Assembly: GCF_002843305.1 (NCBI RefSeq)
Contig: NZ_PGSG01000119.1
Location: 204,508-268,507 of the forward strand
Direction: 5' to 3'
Length of the DNA stretch: 64,000 nt
Source of the DNA: Streptomyces barkulensis
GTDB lineage: Bacteria > Actinomycetota > Actinomycetes > Streptomycetales > Streptomycetaceae
Below, one piece after another: positions 39,191 through 47,596 of the stretch. Made by a program: the position numbers and the translations under genes. Each line of letters opens with the position of its first letter. Within the stretch, counting starts at the first letter, position 1. The notes under the pieces are model-generated. The model worked only from the letters and a program-made list of their open reading frames with translations. It had not been told where the DNA came from and searched no databases.

Positions 39191-39625
39191 ATGAGCACGA
39201 TGCAGCGGATGGACGGACACAAGCACGGGCACGGCCCCGGTCAGGAGCACTCCGTCGGCGAACTGGTGGCGCGGGCCACCGCGCAGATGTCGCAGCTCAT
39301 GAAGGAGGAGCTGCAGCTCGCCAAGATGGAGATGGCCGAGAAGGGCAAGCGGGCCGGGATGGGCGGCGGCATGCTCGGCGGCGCCGGGGTGGTCGCGCTG
39401 TACGCGGTGGGCGCCGGTGTGACGGCCGCGATCGCCGGCCTGTCCGTGGTGTGGCCGGTGTGGCTGTCCGCCCTGGTGATCATGGCGGTGCTGTTCCTCG
39501 TCGCCGGGGTGCTGGCGATCCTGGGACGGCAGCAGATGCGCAGGGCGACGCCCGCCAAGCCCGAGCGGGCACTGCGGGGCGTGCACGACGACCTGGACGA
39601 GATCAGGGGAAGGGTACGGCGATGA
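39191..39625 (+). CDS. Phage holin family (holin-X, holin superfamily III) membrane protein
   Basis: A 144-residue protein. After a His-rich start (MDGHKHGHGPGQEH) comes the amphipathic SVGELVARATAQMSQLMKEELQLAKMEM (in parts), then two transmembrane helices (MLGGAGVVALYAVGAGVTAAIAGL and PVWLSALVIMAVLFLVAGVLAIL). This is the layout of the actinobacterial holin-X family, encoded in most Streptomyces genomes together with DUF3618 and YihY genes and not a phage gene here. The function is unproven; a membrane-stress role is often supposed. ATG 39191 is preceded by GAGGGGAG at some distance, and GTG 39161 is an alternative. Confidence 0.82.
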   Translation: MSTMQRMDGHKHGHGPGQEHSVGELVARATAQMSQLMKEELQLAKMEMAEKGKRAGMGGGMLGGAGVVALYAVGAGVTAAIAGLSVVWPVWLSALVIMAVLFLVAGVLAILGRQQMRRATPAKPERALRGVHDDLDEIRGRVRR

Positions 39626-39990
39626 GCGTTTCGAGGGACACCAGTCAGGCGGAGGTCCCGGACACCCCGGGCATCCCCGCCGACCCGGACACCCCCGCCG
39701 AGCTGCGCGAGCGGATCGACCGCACGCGCCAGGAGCTGGGCGACACCATCGAGGAACTGGCGGCCAAGGCCGACGTCAGGGCCCTGGCGCAGCGCAAGGC
39801 GGCCGGCGCCGTACGGGTGGGCCGGCGCAACGCCGTGCCGCTGGCCGTGGCGGGCGGGGCCGTGCTCGCCCTGGCCGTGGCCGCCGTGGTGCTGCGGCGG
39901 CGGCAGGTGTCGCGGCAGCGGCACCCGCTGCGCCACGACCCGCGGACGCCGGCGTCAGTCCGCCGCCTTGTCGAGCGTATGGCCGCGTGA
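39622..39990 (+). CDS. DUF3618 domain protein
   Basis: A 122-residue protein. The DUF3618 signature TPAELRERIDRTRQELGDTI-EELAAKADV is at residues 25-50, followed by RALAQRKAAGAVRVGRRN, one transmembrane helix (AVPLAVAGGAVLALAVAAVVL) and a basic tail. The ATG overlaps the holin-X stop (ATGA), so the two are coupled. Function unknown; probably partners holin-X at the membrane. Its end overlaps the end of the YihY gene on the other strand by 36 bp. Confidence 0.85.
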   Translation: MSVSRDTSQAEVPDTPGIPADPDTPAELRERIDRTRQELGDTIEELAAKADVRALAQRKAAGAVRVGRRNAVPLAVAGGAVLALAVAAVVLRRRQVSRQRHPLRHDPRTPASVRRLVERMAA

Positions 39991-41046
39991 GGCGTCCGGA
40001 TCCGAGCCCGGGGCCCGGCCCCGGTCCGGGCCCGGCTCCCGTTCCGGAGCGGTGCGGGCGGGCCCGCCTCCGCCCCGCTGCCGCCTGAGCCACCTGAGGC
40101 GCCGCAGCCGCAGCCGCAGCGATCGCGGCCACTTGGCGGTGTCGCGCGGCTCCACGTACGGCTCCTCCCCCTTCGGCAGCCCGTCCGCGTACGCCCGCCG
40201 GCGGGCCAGTTCGGCGTCCAGCTCCAGGCCGAGCAGGATGGCGATGTTCGACAGCCACAGCCAGACGAGGAAGACCACGGCGCCGGCGAGGGTGCCGTAG
40301 GTCTTGTTGTACGAGCCGAAGTTCGCCGTGTAGACGGCGAAGCCGGCCGAGGCGGCCAGCCAGAGCAGCACGGCCAGCACACTGCCCGGCGCCATGCGCA
40401 GGCCCCGCAGCCGGGCGTTGGGGGCCGACCAGTACAGGATGCTGATCATCACCGCGACCAGCAGCACCAGCACCGGCCACTTGGCGACCGACCACACCAG
40501 CAGCGCCTGGTCGCCCATGCCGACGGCCTTCCCGGCCTGCTCGGCCAGCCCGCCGGTGAAGACCACGATCACCGCGCTCACCGCGAGCAGCACCATCAGG
40601 GTCAGTGTCACACCGATCCGCAGCGGCGTGAGCTTCCACACCGGGCGGCCCTCGGGGATGTCGAGGACGCGGTTGGCCGCGCGGATGAACGCCGCGACGT
40701 AGCCGGAGGAGGCCCACACCGCGCCCAGCAGGCTGACGACCGCCACGAGGCCGCCGCCGCTGCCGCGCCGGATCTCGCCCACCGTGTCGCTCAGGATCTC
40801 GCGGGCCGGGCCGGGGGCGAGCCGCTGGAGGTTCTCCAGGATGTACTGGGTCGCCGTCTCGCCGACCGCGCCGAGCAGCGAGACGAGCAGCAGCAGGGCG
40901 GGGAAGATCGACAGCACACCGTAGTACGTGAGGGTCGCCGCCCGGTCCGGGATCTCGTCGTCGAAAAACTCCTTGGCCACGCCCCGTGCGACGGCCCACC
41001 ACGTCTTCGCCATGGCCTTGAGGATTACCGCCGCGGGCCCGGCCAT
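39955..41046 (-). CDS. YihY/virulence factor BrkB family membrane protein
   Basis: A 363-residue integral membrane protein. It begins with the amphipathic VILKAMAKTWWAVARGVAKEFFDDEIPDRAATLTYYGVLSIFP (in parts), whose 'DRAAxLTYYxVLSxFPALLLL' is the family hallmark. Five further hydrophobic helices follow, with FGSYNKTYGTLAGAVVFLVWLWLSNIAILLG (in parts) as the second conserved block. The C-terminal 60 residues are basic and hydrophilic. The family was once thought to be RNase BN, but that is now rejected. ATG 41046 is chosen over 41121 because the residues before it are Pro/Arg-rich. Confidence 0.88.
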   Translation of the reverse strand: MAGPAAVILKAMAKTWWAVARGVAKEFFDDEIPDRAATLTYYGVLSIFPALLLLVSLLGAVGETATQYILENLQRLAPGPAREILSDTVGEIRRGSGGGLVAVVSLLGAVWASSGYVAAFIRAANRVLDIPEGRPVWKLTPLRIGVTLTLMVLLAVSAVIVVFTGGLAEQAGKAVGMGDQALLVWSVAKWPVLVLLVAVMISILYWSAPNARLRGLRMAPGSVLAVLLWLAASAGFAVYTANFGSYNKTYGTLAGAVVFLVWLWLSNIAILLGLELDAELARRRAYADGLPKGEEPYVEPRDTAKWPRSLRLRLRRLRWLRRQRGGGGPARTAPEREPGPDRGRAPGSDPDASRGHTLDKAAD

Positions 41047-41100
41047 GTGCGGGCCGGGGGCACGGCTGGGTAACGGCGGGCCGGCCGGACGCGCGCGGGG

Positions 41101-41134
41101 CGCGGTACGGACGGAAGGCACCGTCCGTACCGCG
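41101..41134 (-). terminator. Hairpin terminator of the carboxypeptidase gene
   Basis: Perfect 14-bp stem, CGCGGTACGGACGG (41101-41114) with 41121-41134, loop 6 nt. Between it and the stop at 41192 runs an imperfect 14-bp tandem repeat around GCGCGTCACAGG. Confidence 0.85.
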
Positions 41135-41191
41135 CCCCGCGTACGGGCCCCGCGTCCCGCGCGTCACAGGACGCGCGTCACAGGGTGCGCG

Positions 41192-43531
41192 TCACAGGAT
41201 GCGCGTCAGCCTCGTGCCCAGGTCCGGTTCGGCCAGCTCGCCCCGGACGGCGACCGGGACCTTCACCTGGCCCGGCCCGCTGCCGACGGTCAGGGTGCCG
41301 ACGGTGTCGCCCGGGGCCGCCGTTCCCGGCACGCCCCTGCCTCCGTCGGTCAGGGCCAGCTCCACCTTCAGACCGGACCAGCCGACCGCCGTGACGTCCT
41401 CGGTCGCGACCACCTGCGTACGGCCGCCGAGACCGTCGTCCACGTAGCCCACCACATCGCCCTTGGCGACGATCTTCTCCGACTTCAGGACCTCCTGCGC
41501 GGAGACCAGCAGCTCGCGGCTCTCGGCGATCACCGTGTCGATGATCGGCGGCTTGTGCTGCCCCAGCATCGCGCCGACGATCAGCTGCGTGGTGCCGCCG
41601 ACCTCCTTCTCGCCCGCGAACAGCAGGTTGCCGCCGGCCGCGGTGGTCGTACCGGTCTTGATGCCGACCGCCCGGTTGTAGGGGACGAGCCCGTTCCAGT
41701 TGCGGTGGCTGACACCGTTGCGGTCCTCGTACGAGGGCTTCTTGACGATCTCCCGGAACGCCTCGTAGTCCATGACCTTCTTGCCGAGTTTGACCTGGTC
41801 GGCGGCCGTGCTGACGGTGTCCTTGCGCAGCCCGCTGGCGTCGGTGTAGGTGGTGTTGGTCATGCCGAGCTCCTCGGCGGCGGCGTTCATCTTCTCCACG
41901 AACGCCTTCTCCGAGCCGCCGGAGTCCCAGCGGGCCAGCAGCCGGGCCACGTTGTTGGCGGAGGCGATCATCAGGGCGTGGAGGGCCTCGTTGAGGGTTA
42001 TCTCCTCGCCCTCCTCCACCTCGACGGTCGACTCGCCCTGGGCGCTGAGCCCCGCGTCCTTCTCGGCCTGCGCGTCGACCGGGATCATCGGGCCCTCCTC
42101 GCCCGCCTCGATCGGGTGGTCGCGCAGGATGACGTAGGCGGTCATCACCTTCGCCACGCTCGCTATCGGCACCGGCTTCTCCTCGCCGTACGAGCCGAGG
42201 GAACCGAGTCCCTCCACCTCCACGACGGCCTGGCCCTCGGGCGGCCATTCCAGGGCGGGCCTGTCGCCCTCGAAGGTGTGGGTGGCGGAGGCCGTGAGCA
42301 CCAGCTCGGGGGCGGGCAGCGGCCGCATGAGCTGCGCGACCGCCAGAACGATCACCAGCAGCAGGACCAGCGGCGACCAGATCTTGATCCGCCGCAGGGC
42401 GACCCGCACCGGGGTCTCGGGCGGAGCGGGCTTGTTCGTCAGCTCGGCCAGCAGTTCCAGGGGCATGTGCGGCGGCAGCGGCTGCTGCCTCGTCCGCTCG
42501 GCCTCCGGCAGCTCGGGGCCCGGCGTGTGCGGCGGCTGCTCGGGCGACACGACGGCCGGGGGCACGCGGGGGGCGTCGGCGGAGCGCAGCGGTACGAAGC
42601 GGCTCGTCCGCTCGGCGTCGCTCTCCGCCGGCTCCCCGGCCTTCGCAGGGGAGCCGGTCTTCTCCGGCTCCTGGCCCTTCCCCGGCTCCCGGCCCTTCTC
42701 CGGTTCTCCGGTCTGCCCCGGGTTCCCGGAGTCCGCGGTCTTCTCCGAGCCCTCCGGGCCCGGCTCCCCGGGGGCACTTTCCGGGCGCACCCGGAACATC
42801 GCGGTGGGCTGGTCGACCGGCCGGGCGGCCCCGGCCTCCTCACCGCCCTCGTCGTCCCCGCCGTCCCCGGCCTTCTCCTCGGCCTTGTCCCCGGGGGCGC
42901 GGAAGACCGCCGTCGCCTGATCCACCGGCCGGGCCTCGGCTCCGCCGTCCTCGGCGGGGTCGCGGTCCTCGGCGGGGTCGCGGTCCTCGGCCGAGTCGCG
43001 GTCCTCGGCAGGGTCGGTGCCGCCCTCCGCCTCCTCGGCATCGCCGGCGTCGGCGTCGGCTTCCCGGGAAGCCCCGCTTCCATCGGTCTCCGCTTCGGCG
43101 TCGGTGTCCTCACCGACCTCGCCGGCCTCACCGGTCCTGCCGGTCCTACCGGTCTCGACCTTGTCCCCGGCCTTGTCCCCGGGGGCGCGGAAGACCGCCG
43201 TCGCCCGGTCCACCGGCCCGGTCCCGGACTCCTCACCGGCGGGCTCCGGCTTCCCGGCCTCCTCCGGCTCCGGCTCCGGCTCCGGTTCCGGTTCCGGCGT
43301 CTCCGCCTCCGCCGTGTCGCCGCCGTCGGCGGAACCGGCCTCCCCGGCCTCTCCCGCCGGGCCGTCGCCGTTCGGCGAGGGTTCCTCGCCACCGGCCACG
43401 TCCTCGTCCCGGGGCGTCTCGTACAGCGCCACGCGGGGATCACGCGCCTGCCCGGGAACCGTTCCGGCCTCTCCGGTCGTCTCCCCCAACGAAGTCTGCC
43501 GTTCCGAACTGTCGGGGGACTTGCCCGCCAC
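41192..43531 (-). CDS. D-alanyl-D-alanine carboxypeptidase (S11) with long repeat-rich cytoplasmic region
   Basis: A 779-residue membrane-anchored protein. Residues 1-375 are Glu/Pro/Gly/Asp-rich, cytoplasmic and low-complexity. They hold three copies of [D/Q]-[R/Q]-ATAVFRAPGDK-like motifs (twice DxATAVFRAPGDK, once DQPTAMFRV) and an AEDRDPAEDRD tandem run. A single transmembrane helix is at about 382-402 (PLVLLLVIVLAVAQLM). The extracellular serine DD-carboxypeptidase domain follows with SVAK (Ser about 457), SANN (about 521) and KTG (about 623), all three active-site motifs intact, then a C-terminal PBP5-like beta domain. It trims the terminal D-Ala from peptidoglycan stems. The Thr-Xaa-Phe motifs suggest phosphorylation or FHA contacts. 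Confidence 0.88.
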   Translation of the reverse strand: MAGKSPDSSERQTSLGETTGEAGTVPGQARDPRVALYETPRDEDVAGGEEPSPNGDGPAGEAGEAGSADGGDTAEAETPEPEPEPEPEPEEAGKPEPAGEESGTGPVDRATAVFRAPGDKAGDKVETGRTGRTGEAGEVGEDTDAEAETDGSGASREADADAGDAEEAEGGTDPAEDRDSAEDRDPAEDRDPAEDGGAEARPVDQATAVFRAPGDKAEEKAGDGGDDEGGEEAGAARPVDQPTAMFRVRPESAPGEPGPEGSEKTADSGNPGQTGEPEKGREPGKGQEPEKTGSPAKAGEPAESDAERTSRFVPLRSADAPRVPPAVVSPEQPPHTPGPELPEAERTRQQPLPPHMPLELLAELTNKPAPPETPVRVALRRIKIWSPLVLLLVIVLAVAQLMRPLPAPELVLTASATHTFEGDRPALEWPPEGQAVVEVEGLGSLGSYGEEKPVPIASVAKVMTAYVILRDHPIEAGEEGPMIPVDAQAEKDAGLSAQGESTVEVEEGEEITLNEALHALMIASANNVARLLARWDSGGSEKAFVEKMNAAAEELGMTNTTYTDASGLRKDTVSTAADQVKLGKKVMDYEAFREIVKKPSYEDRNGVSHRNWNGLVPYNRAVGIKTGTTTAAGGNLLFAGEKEVGGTTQLIVGAMLGQHKPPIIDTVIAESRELLVSAQEVLKSEKIVAKGDVVGYVDDGLGGRTQVVATEDVTAVGWSGLKVELALTDGGRGVPGTAAPGDTVGTLTVGSGPGQVKVPVAVRGELAEPDLGTRLTRIL

Positions 43532-43753
43532 CTATGCCTCCCGCTTGGTGTCGCCACTCGTCGTATCAGTAAACAGTGTCCTGAACGCCGGTCCTCCCCC
43601 GGCACTCCGGCCCTGTTTCGCGGCCGCGAGGGCCCGCTAAATTGCCAGACGGTAACGACATACCTATTGGTTCCATGACAAAGCGCCCAGGCGCTCTCGA
43701 CAGACCTCTGTGAGAGGGGTCACCCTGTCATGCATCCACGCGGGGAGGCATGG

Positions 43754-44515
43754 ATGGGCAGGAGCCGCAGAACAATTCCGGAGGAGCTTCTGCTGCTGGC
43801 CCTGGACCCGGCCACGGGTACCACGGCGCAGCCGCAGTCGCTCGACCTCGGCCTGGCCGGGGCCCAGCTCGTGGAGCTGGCTCTCGCAGGACGGATAGCC
43901 CCTGACGGGGATCGCATAGCCGTGGTGCTGCCACGGCCGACCGGAGATCCAACCCTGGACTCCGCGCTGGAGCTGCTGCGCAGACGCGGCAGCCCCGTCC
44001 GCGCGGTCCACTGGATCGGCGGGCCCAGACTCGGGCTGCGCCAAACCTATCTCACACACCTGGAGCGCTGCGGCATGGTCCATGCCGTATCCAGCCAGAT
44101 GTGCGGGGTGTTGCCGACGACTCGCTACCAGGCGACGGACACGGCCGTGAGCCGGGAGATCAGGGCCCGGCTCGACAACGCGATCCGCACCGGCGTACCG
44201 CCGGACCCGCGGACCGCCGCACTCGCCGCGCTGGCCCATGCGGTCGGCCTCGGCAAGCACCTCTACCCCGGCAACGAGGGACGGTCATCCCGTTCCCGGC
44301 TGAGGGATCTGATCAGGCACGACCCGATGGGCGGCCTCGTCGCGCACGCCGTGATGGACGTGCAGAACGGCGTGGTCGCACAGCCCCGGCGCACCGCCCC
44401 CGGCAGGGGCGCGGGCGGGCCGGGAGGCGGACGGGCCGCGGCGCGGTCCGCCGCGCCGCAGCCGCTCGCCGGACAGGCACGGCGGGGCGGGATGGCCCGC
44501 GCGGGCGCCCGCTGA
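43754..44515 (+). CDS. GPP34 (GOLPH3-like) family phosphoprotein
   Basis: A 253-residue protein. TIPEELLLLALDPATG at the start, then GLAGAQLVELALAGRIAP, VVLPRPTGDPTLDSALELLR and SREIRARLDNAIRTG ... ALAALAHAVGLGKHLYPG correspond to the GPP34/GOLPH3 fold. In eukaryotes these bind phosphatidylinositol-4-phosphate at the Golgi; many actinobacterial copies exist and their role is unknown. The last 60 residues are Ala/Gly/Arg-rich and disordered. ATG 43754 follows GGGGAGGCATGG. It is divergent from the carboxypeptidase gene. Followed by an unusually long hairpin. Confidence 0.85.
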   Translation: MGRSRRTIPEELLLLALDPATGTTAQPQSLDLGLAGAQLVELALAGRIAPDGDRIAVVLPRPTGDPTLDSALELLRRRGSPVRAVHWIGGPRLGLRQTYLTHLERCGMVHAVSSQMCGVLPTTRYQATDTAVSREIRARLDNAIRTGVPPDPRTAALAALAHAVGLGKHLYPGNEGRSSRSRLRDLIRHDPMGGLVAHAVMDVQNGVVAQPRRTAPGRGAGGPGGGRAAARSAAPQPLAGQARRGGMARAGAR

Positions 44516-44600
44516 CCCTGCCGCACCCCCACCGGCGGCACCCGGCAGGCACCCGGCGGATTTCCCGAACTCGGCCGAAATCCGACCCGTCGGCCGCGTA

Positions 44601-44654
44601 GCGCGGGGTGGCGGTCCGCACTCCGACCCCGGAGTGCGACCCGCCACCCCGCGC
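44601..44654 (+). terminator. Very long hairpin terminator
   Basis: 24-bp stem (44601-44624 with 44631-44654) broken only by one 2-nt mismatch, 6-nt loop GACCCC, 86 nt after the GPP34 stop. Confidence 0.8.
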
Positions 44655-44759
44655 GTGCGTGTGCGCACCCTGTGTGGCGGTTTTCCAGCGCGGACGCGGC
44701 CATTGGTGGCAATCTGCTCCAGGAGCGGTCTTGTTGGCGTAAGCGGAGGTGTGCGCACC

Positions 44760-45620
44760 GTGGCATCCAGTGTCAATCCCACCGTCAGGCGGCGCCGGCT
44801 GGGTCAGGAGCTGCGCCGGCTCCGCGAGCAGAGAGGCATGACGGCCGAGGAGGTGGCCGACCGGCTGCTGGTGTCCCAGTCCAAGATCAGCCGGCTGGAG
44901 AACGGACGCCGCAGCATCAGCCAGCGCGACGTCCGCGATCTGTGCGGCGTCTACGAGGTCGACGACCAGCGGATAGTCGACTCGCTGATGCAGATGGCCA
45001 AGGAGTCCAGGCAGCAGGGCTGGTGGCACGCGTTCGGCGACATCCCGTACAGCGTGTACATCGGGCTGGAGACGGACGCGGCGTCCCTGCGCGTGTACGA
45101 GCCGCAGGTCATGCCGGGGTTGCTGCAGACCCCTCGGTACGCGGAGGCCGTCGTCGCGGGCGCGCTGCCCGAGGCGTCGGTGGAGGACGTGGAGAAGCGG
45201 GTGCAGGTGCGGCTGCGCCGGCAGGAGCGCATCCACGACCGCAAGAGCCCGCTGCGCCTGTGGGCGGTGATCGACGAGGCCGCGCTGCGCCGGGTGGTCG
45301 GCGGGAAGCAGATCATGCGGGACCAGCTGGAGCATCTGCTCGAGCTCTCCCGGCTGCCCCATGTGACGGTGCAGGTGCTGCCCTTCGCGATGGGCGCGCA
45401 TCCCGGGCTCAACGGCCAGTACGCGATCCTGGAGTTCCCGGACGCGGCCGACTCGACGGTGGTCTATCTGGAGGGCGTCACCAGCGACCTCTATCTGGAG
45501 AAGGCCGGCGACGTGCACAGCTACAGCGTGATGTACGAGCACCTGCGGGCGCAGGCCCTCAACGTCGAGCAGACCCGGGAGTTCGTCGAGGGCATCGCCA
45601 AGGAGTACACCCGGGGCTGA
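44760..45620 (+). CDS. XRE-family regulator with Scr1-type (DUF5753) C-terminal domain
   Basis: A 286-residue regulator of the large Streptomyces family that includes WhiJ-like proteins. The HTH lies at residues 12-70 (LGQELRRLREQRGMTAEEVAD and VSQSKISRLENGRRSISQRDV). The C-terminal domain (about 90-280) has DAASLRVYEPQVMPGLLQTP, YAEAVV, LWAVIDEAALRRVVGG, LPHVTVQVLPF and EFPDAADSTVVYLEG, the DUF5753 pattern. It is paired with a DUF397 gene 214 bp downstream. Such pairs behave as toxin/antitoxin-like or developmental switches. GTG 44760 has GCGGAGG ahead; another in-frame GTG is at 44751. Confidence 0.9.
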   Translation: MASSVNPTVRRRRLGQELRRLREQRGMTAEEVADRLLVSQSKISRLENGRRSISQRDVRDLCGVYEVDDQRIVDSLMQMAKESRQQGWWHAFGDIPYSVYIGLETDAASLRVYEPQVMPGLLQTPRYAEAVVAGALPEASVEDVEKRVQVRLRRQERIHDRKSPLRLWAVIDEAALRRVVGGKQIMRDQLEHLLELSRLPHVTVQVLPFAMGAHPGLNGQYAILEFPDAADSTVVYLEGVTSDLYLEKAGDVHSYSVMYEHLRAQALNVEQTREFVEGIAKEYTRG

Positions 45621-45833
45621 GGCCGGCGCGCCGGTGGCGCGGGGACGACACACGGGCGGCGCACGGGCGGCGCAGCAAGTTACACCTGGCGGCGCGTCGA
45701 TGTGAAGAGCTGTCTGGAATATGCCATCCGGTCGAGTGAACGGCGTTAATGAAGGCCCCAGTTGGGGGGTACCGTCTGCCGCACGCCGGGCCCAACCGGC
45801 GATTTTCACCGTCTGGGAGAAAACGGAGCAGAC

Positions 45834-46043
45834 ATGGCAATCCGACAGGGCATGACCGACAGGTGGACCAAGTCCAGCCACTCCGCCGGGAACGGGGCGT
45901 GCGTGGAGGTGCGGTCCCCCGAGCCGCGGGCGGTCGCCGTGCGCGACTCCAAGGCCCCGCAGGGTCCGTCGCTGGACTTCGTCCCCGGTTCGTGGACGGC
46001 GTTCGTGGGAGCCCTCGGCCAGGGTTCGCTCACCCGGCGCTGA
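45834..46043 (+). CDS. DUF397 domain protein
   Basis: A 69-residue protein with the DUF397 core: WTKSSHSAGNGACVEVRSPEP, then AVRDSKAPQGPSLDFVPGSWTAFV. Partner of the preceding XRE regulator; in known pairs the small protein counteracts or is controlled by the regulator. ATG 45834 follows AAAACGGAGCAGAC. The 214-bp gap before it probably carries its own promoter. Confidence 0.9.
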   Translation: MAIRQGMTDRWTKSSHSAGNGACVEVRSPEPRAVAVRDSKAPQGPSLDFVPGSWTAFVGALGQGSLTRR

Positions 46044-46191
46044 CCGCTCCCGCACGCCGCGCGCCGCACCACGGCGGCGCCGTGCCTCGCGGTGCCGGGC
46101 GGTACCGCGGCCGAAGCCCTCTCGACTGGTTCGCCGTCCCGGCCGAGGGGGTTCGGTGCTTACCGGGCCCCGTGTGCGGGGCCCGGTCCCG

Positions 46192-47316
46192 TCAGGCGCG
46201 CGGGTAACGGGTCAGCCAGCCCGGTGAGCCGGCCGGAGTGGCCGGGCTGTGGAGGGCCGGCCCCTGGGTCATCTCCATGGCGAAGTCGTCGGCCAGTTCC
46301 AGGATGGTGGCGCGCCCCTCCAGCTCGGCGACCCAGTCCGGCGGCAGGGCGGTCTCCCCGTGCATCACGCCCAGCAGGTTGCCGCAGACCGAGCCGGTGG
46401 AGTCGGAGTCGCCGCCGTGGTTGACCGCCAGCAGCAGGCCGTGGCGTACGTCCTCGGCCACCAGCGCGCAGTACACGCCCATCGCCAGCGCCTCCTCCGC
46501 CGTCCAGCCCTCCCCCAGCGACTCCACGCGCTCCGCGGTCGGCAGGCCCTGGCGTACGGCGCCGAGCGCGTACTTGAGGGCGTCCGTGGTCTCCTCGTGG
46601 CCGGGGTGGGCCGCCAGATGGGCCAGGGCCCGCTGCACCGCGGCGTCCAGGCTCTCGCCCCGGGCGACGGCGTGGACGATGACGGCGAAGGCGCCCGCCG
46701 CCAGGTAGCCGGTGGGGTGGCCGTGGGTCTGGGCGGCGCACTCGACGGCGAGCTGGAAGACGAGCTGCGGCTCCCAGCCGACGAGCAGACCGAAGGGCGC
46801 GGAGCGCATGACGGTGCCGCAGCCCTTGGAGTCGGGGTTCTTCGGTGCCTCCAGTGTGCCCATCCGGCTGTCGGCCAGCCCGGTCAGGCAGGCGCGGCCG
46901 GGGGCGCGCTGCGAGTACAGCCACTCCTGGCGGGCCAGCCAGCCGTCCTCGGTGCGGCGCTCGTCGGGCCCCCAGTCGCGCTGGGTGGCGGCCCAGCGCA
47001 GATAGGCGGCGTGCACGTCGGTCGGCGGGTGCCAGGCCCCGGTGTCGCGCCGGACGTGGGCGCGGATCAGTCCGTCGACGGTGAACAGGGTCATCTGCGT
47101 GTCGTCGGTGATGGCGCCGCGCCGCCCGTAGGCGGGCACGTAGTCCGTCACCCCCTGGGGGCCGTGGGCGGCCCGGATGGCGTCGAGCGAGTCGAACTCG
47201 ACTCCCGCGCCGAGCGCGTCGCCGATCGCGCCGCCGAGCAGGCAGCCGCGTACCCGGCTGCGGAAGTCCTGCTGCTCGGTGCGGCCCCAGATGCCGCCGC
47301 CAGGTGTCGCGGTCAC
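46192..47316 (-). CDS. ADP-ribosylglycohydrolase family protein
   Basis: A 374-residue cytosolic enzyme of the DraG/ARH fold that removes ADP-ribose from proteins or small ligands using two Mg ions. Visible: RGCLLGGAIGDALGAGVEFDS at the start, TDDTQMTLFTVDGLI (first metal motif), and NHGGDSDSTGSVCGNLLGVMHG (second metal motif, DSDST). All expected acidic ligands are present. GTG 47316 is the start. Its target is unknown; no ADP-ribosyltransferase is seen nearby. Confidence 0.9.
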   Translation of the reverse strand: MTATPGGGIWGRTEQQDFRSRVRGCLLGGAIGDALGAGVEFDSLDAIRAAHGPQGVTDYVPAYGRRGAITDDTQMTLFTVDGLIRAHVRRDTGAWHPPTDVHAAYLRWAATQRDWGPDERRTEDGWLARQEWLYSQRAPGRACLTGLADSRMGTLEAPKNPDSKGCGTVMRSAPFGLLVGWEPQLVFQLAVECAAQTHGHPTGYLAAGAFAVIVHAVARGESLDAAVQRALAHLAAHPGHEETTDALKYALGAVRQGLPTAERVESLGEGWTAEEALAMGVYCALVAEDVRHGLLLAVNHGGDSDSTGSVCGNLLGVMHGETALPPDWVAELEGRATILELADDFAMEMTQGPALHSPATPAGSPGWLTRYPRA

Positions 47317-47479
47317 CGTGCCGTCCCCTCCCGTTCGCCCCTCGGCTCTCGTCCGCTCCGGTCCGTTCCCGTGTCCTGTCCCCGTCTGTTTCGGACCGCA
47401 CTTTAAACGACGGGGCGCGGGCGGAGGCGGCCCGGAGGTGGACGGGGGCCGGAGATCCCGGGAAGACGGCCGGAAGTCG

Positions 47480-47587
47480 CCCCGCGCCGATCCGGTGCCC
47501 CGCGCCGATCCGGTGCCCCGCGCCGATCCGGTGCCCGGCCCCGTGAAGGCGCCCGGCCCCGTGAAGGCGCCCGGCCCCGCGAAGGGG
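47480..47587. repeat. Two adjoining 18-bp tandem repeats, three copies each
   Basis: CCCCGCGCCGATCCGGTG three times (47480-47533), then CCCGGCCCCGTGAAGGCG twice exactly and once diverged (47534-47587), just beyond the fbiC stop. Confidence 0.92.
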
Positions 47588-47596
47588 CGGCGGCCC

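Noticed and set aside
39191..39625. Holin-X gene as part of the tail lysis module
   Set aside because: It lies outside the cluster behind the regulatory block, on the other strand, in the chromosomal holin-X/DUF3618/YihY group found widely in Streptomyces.
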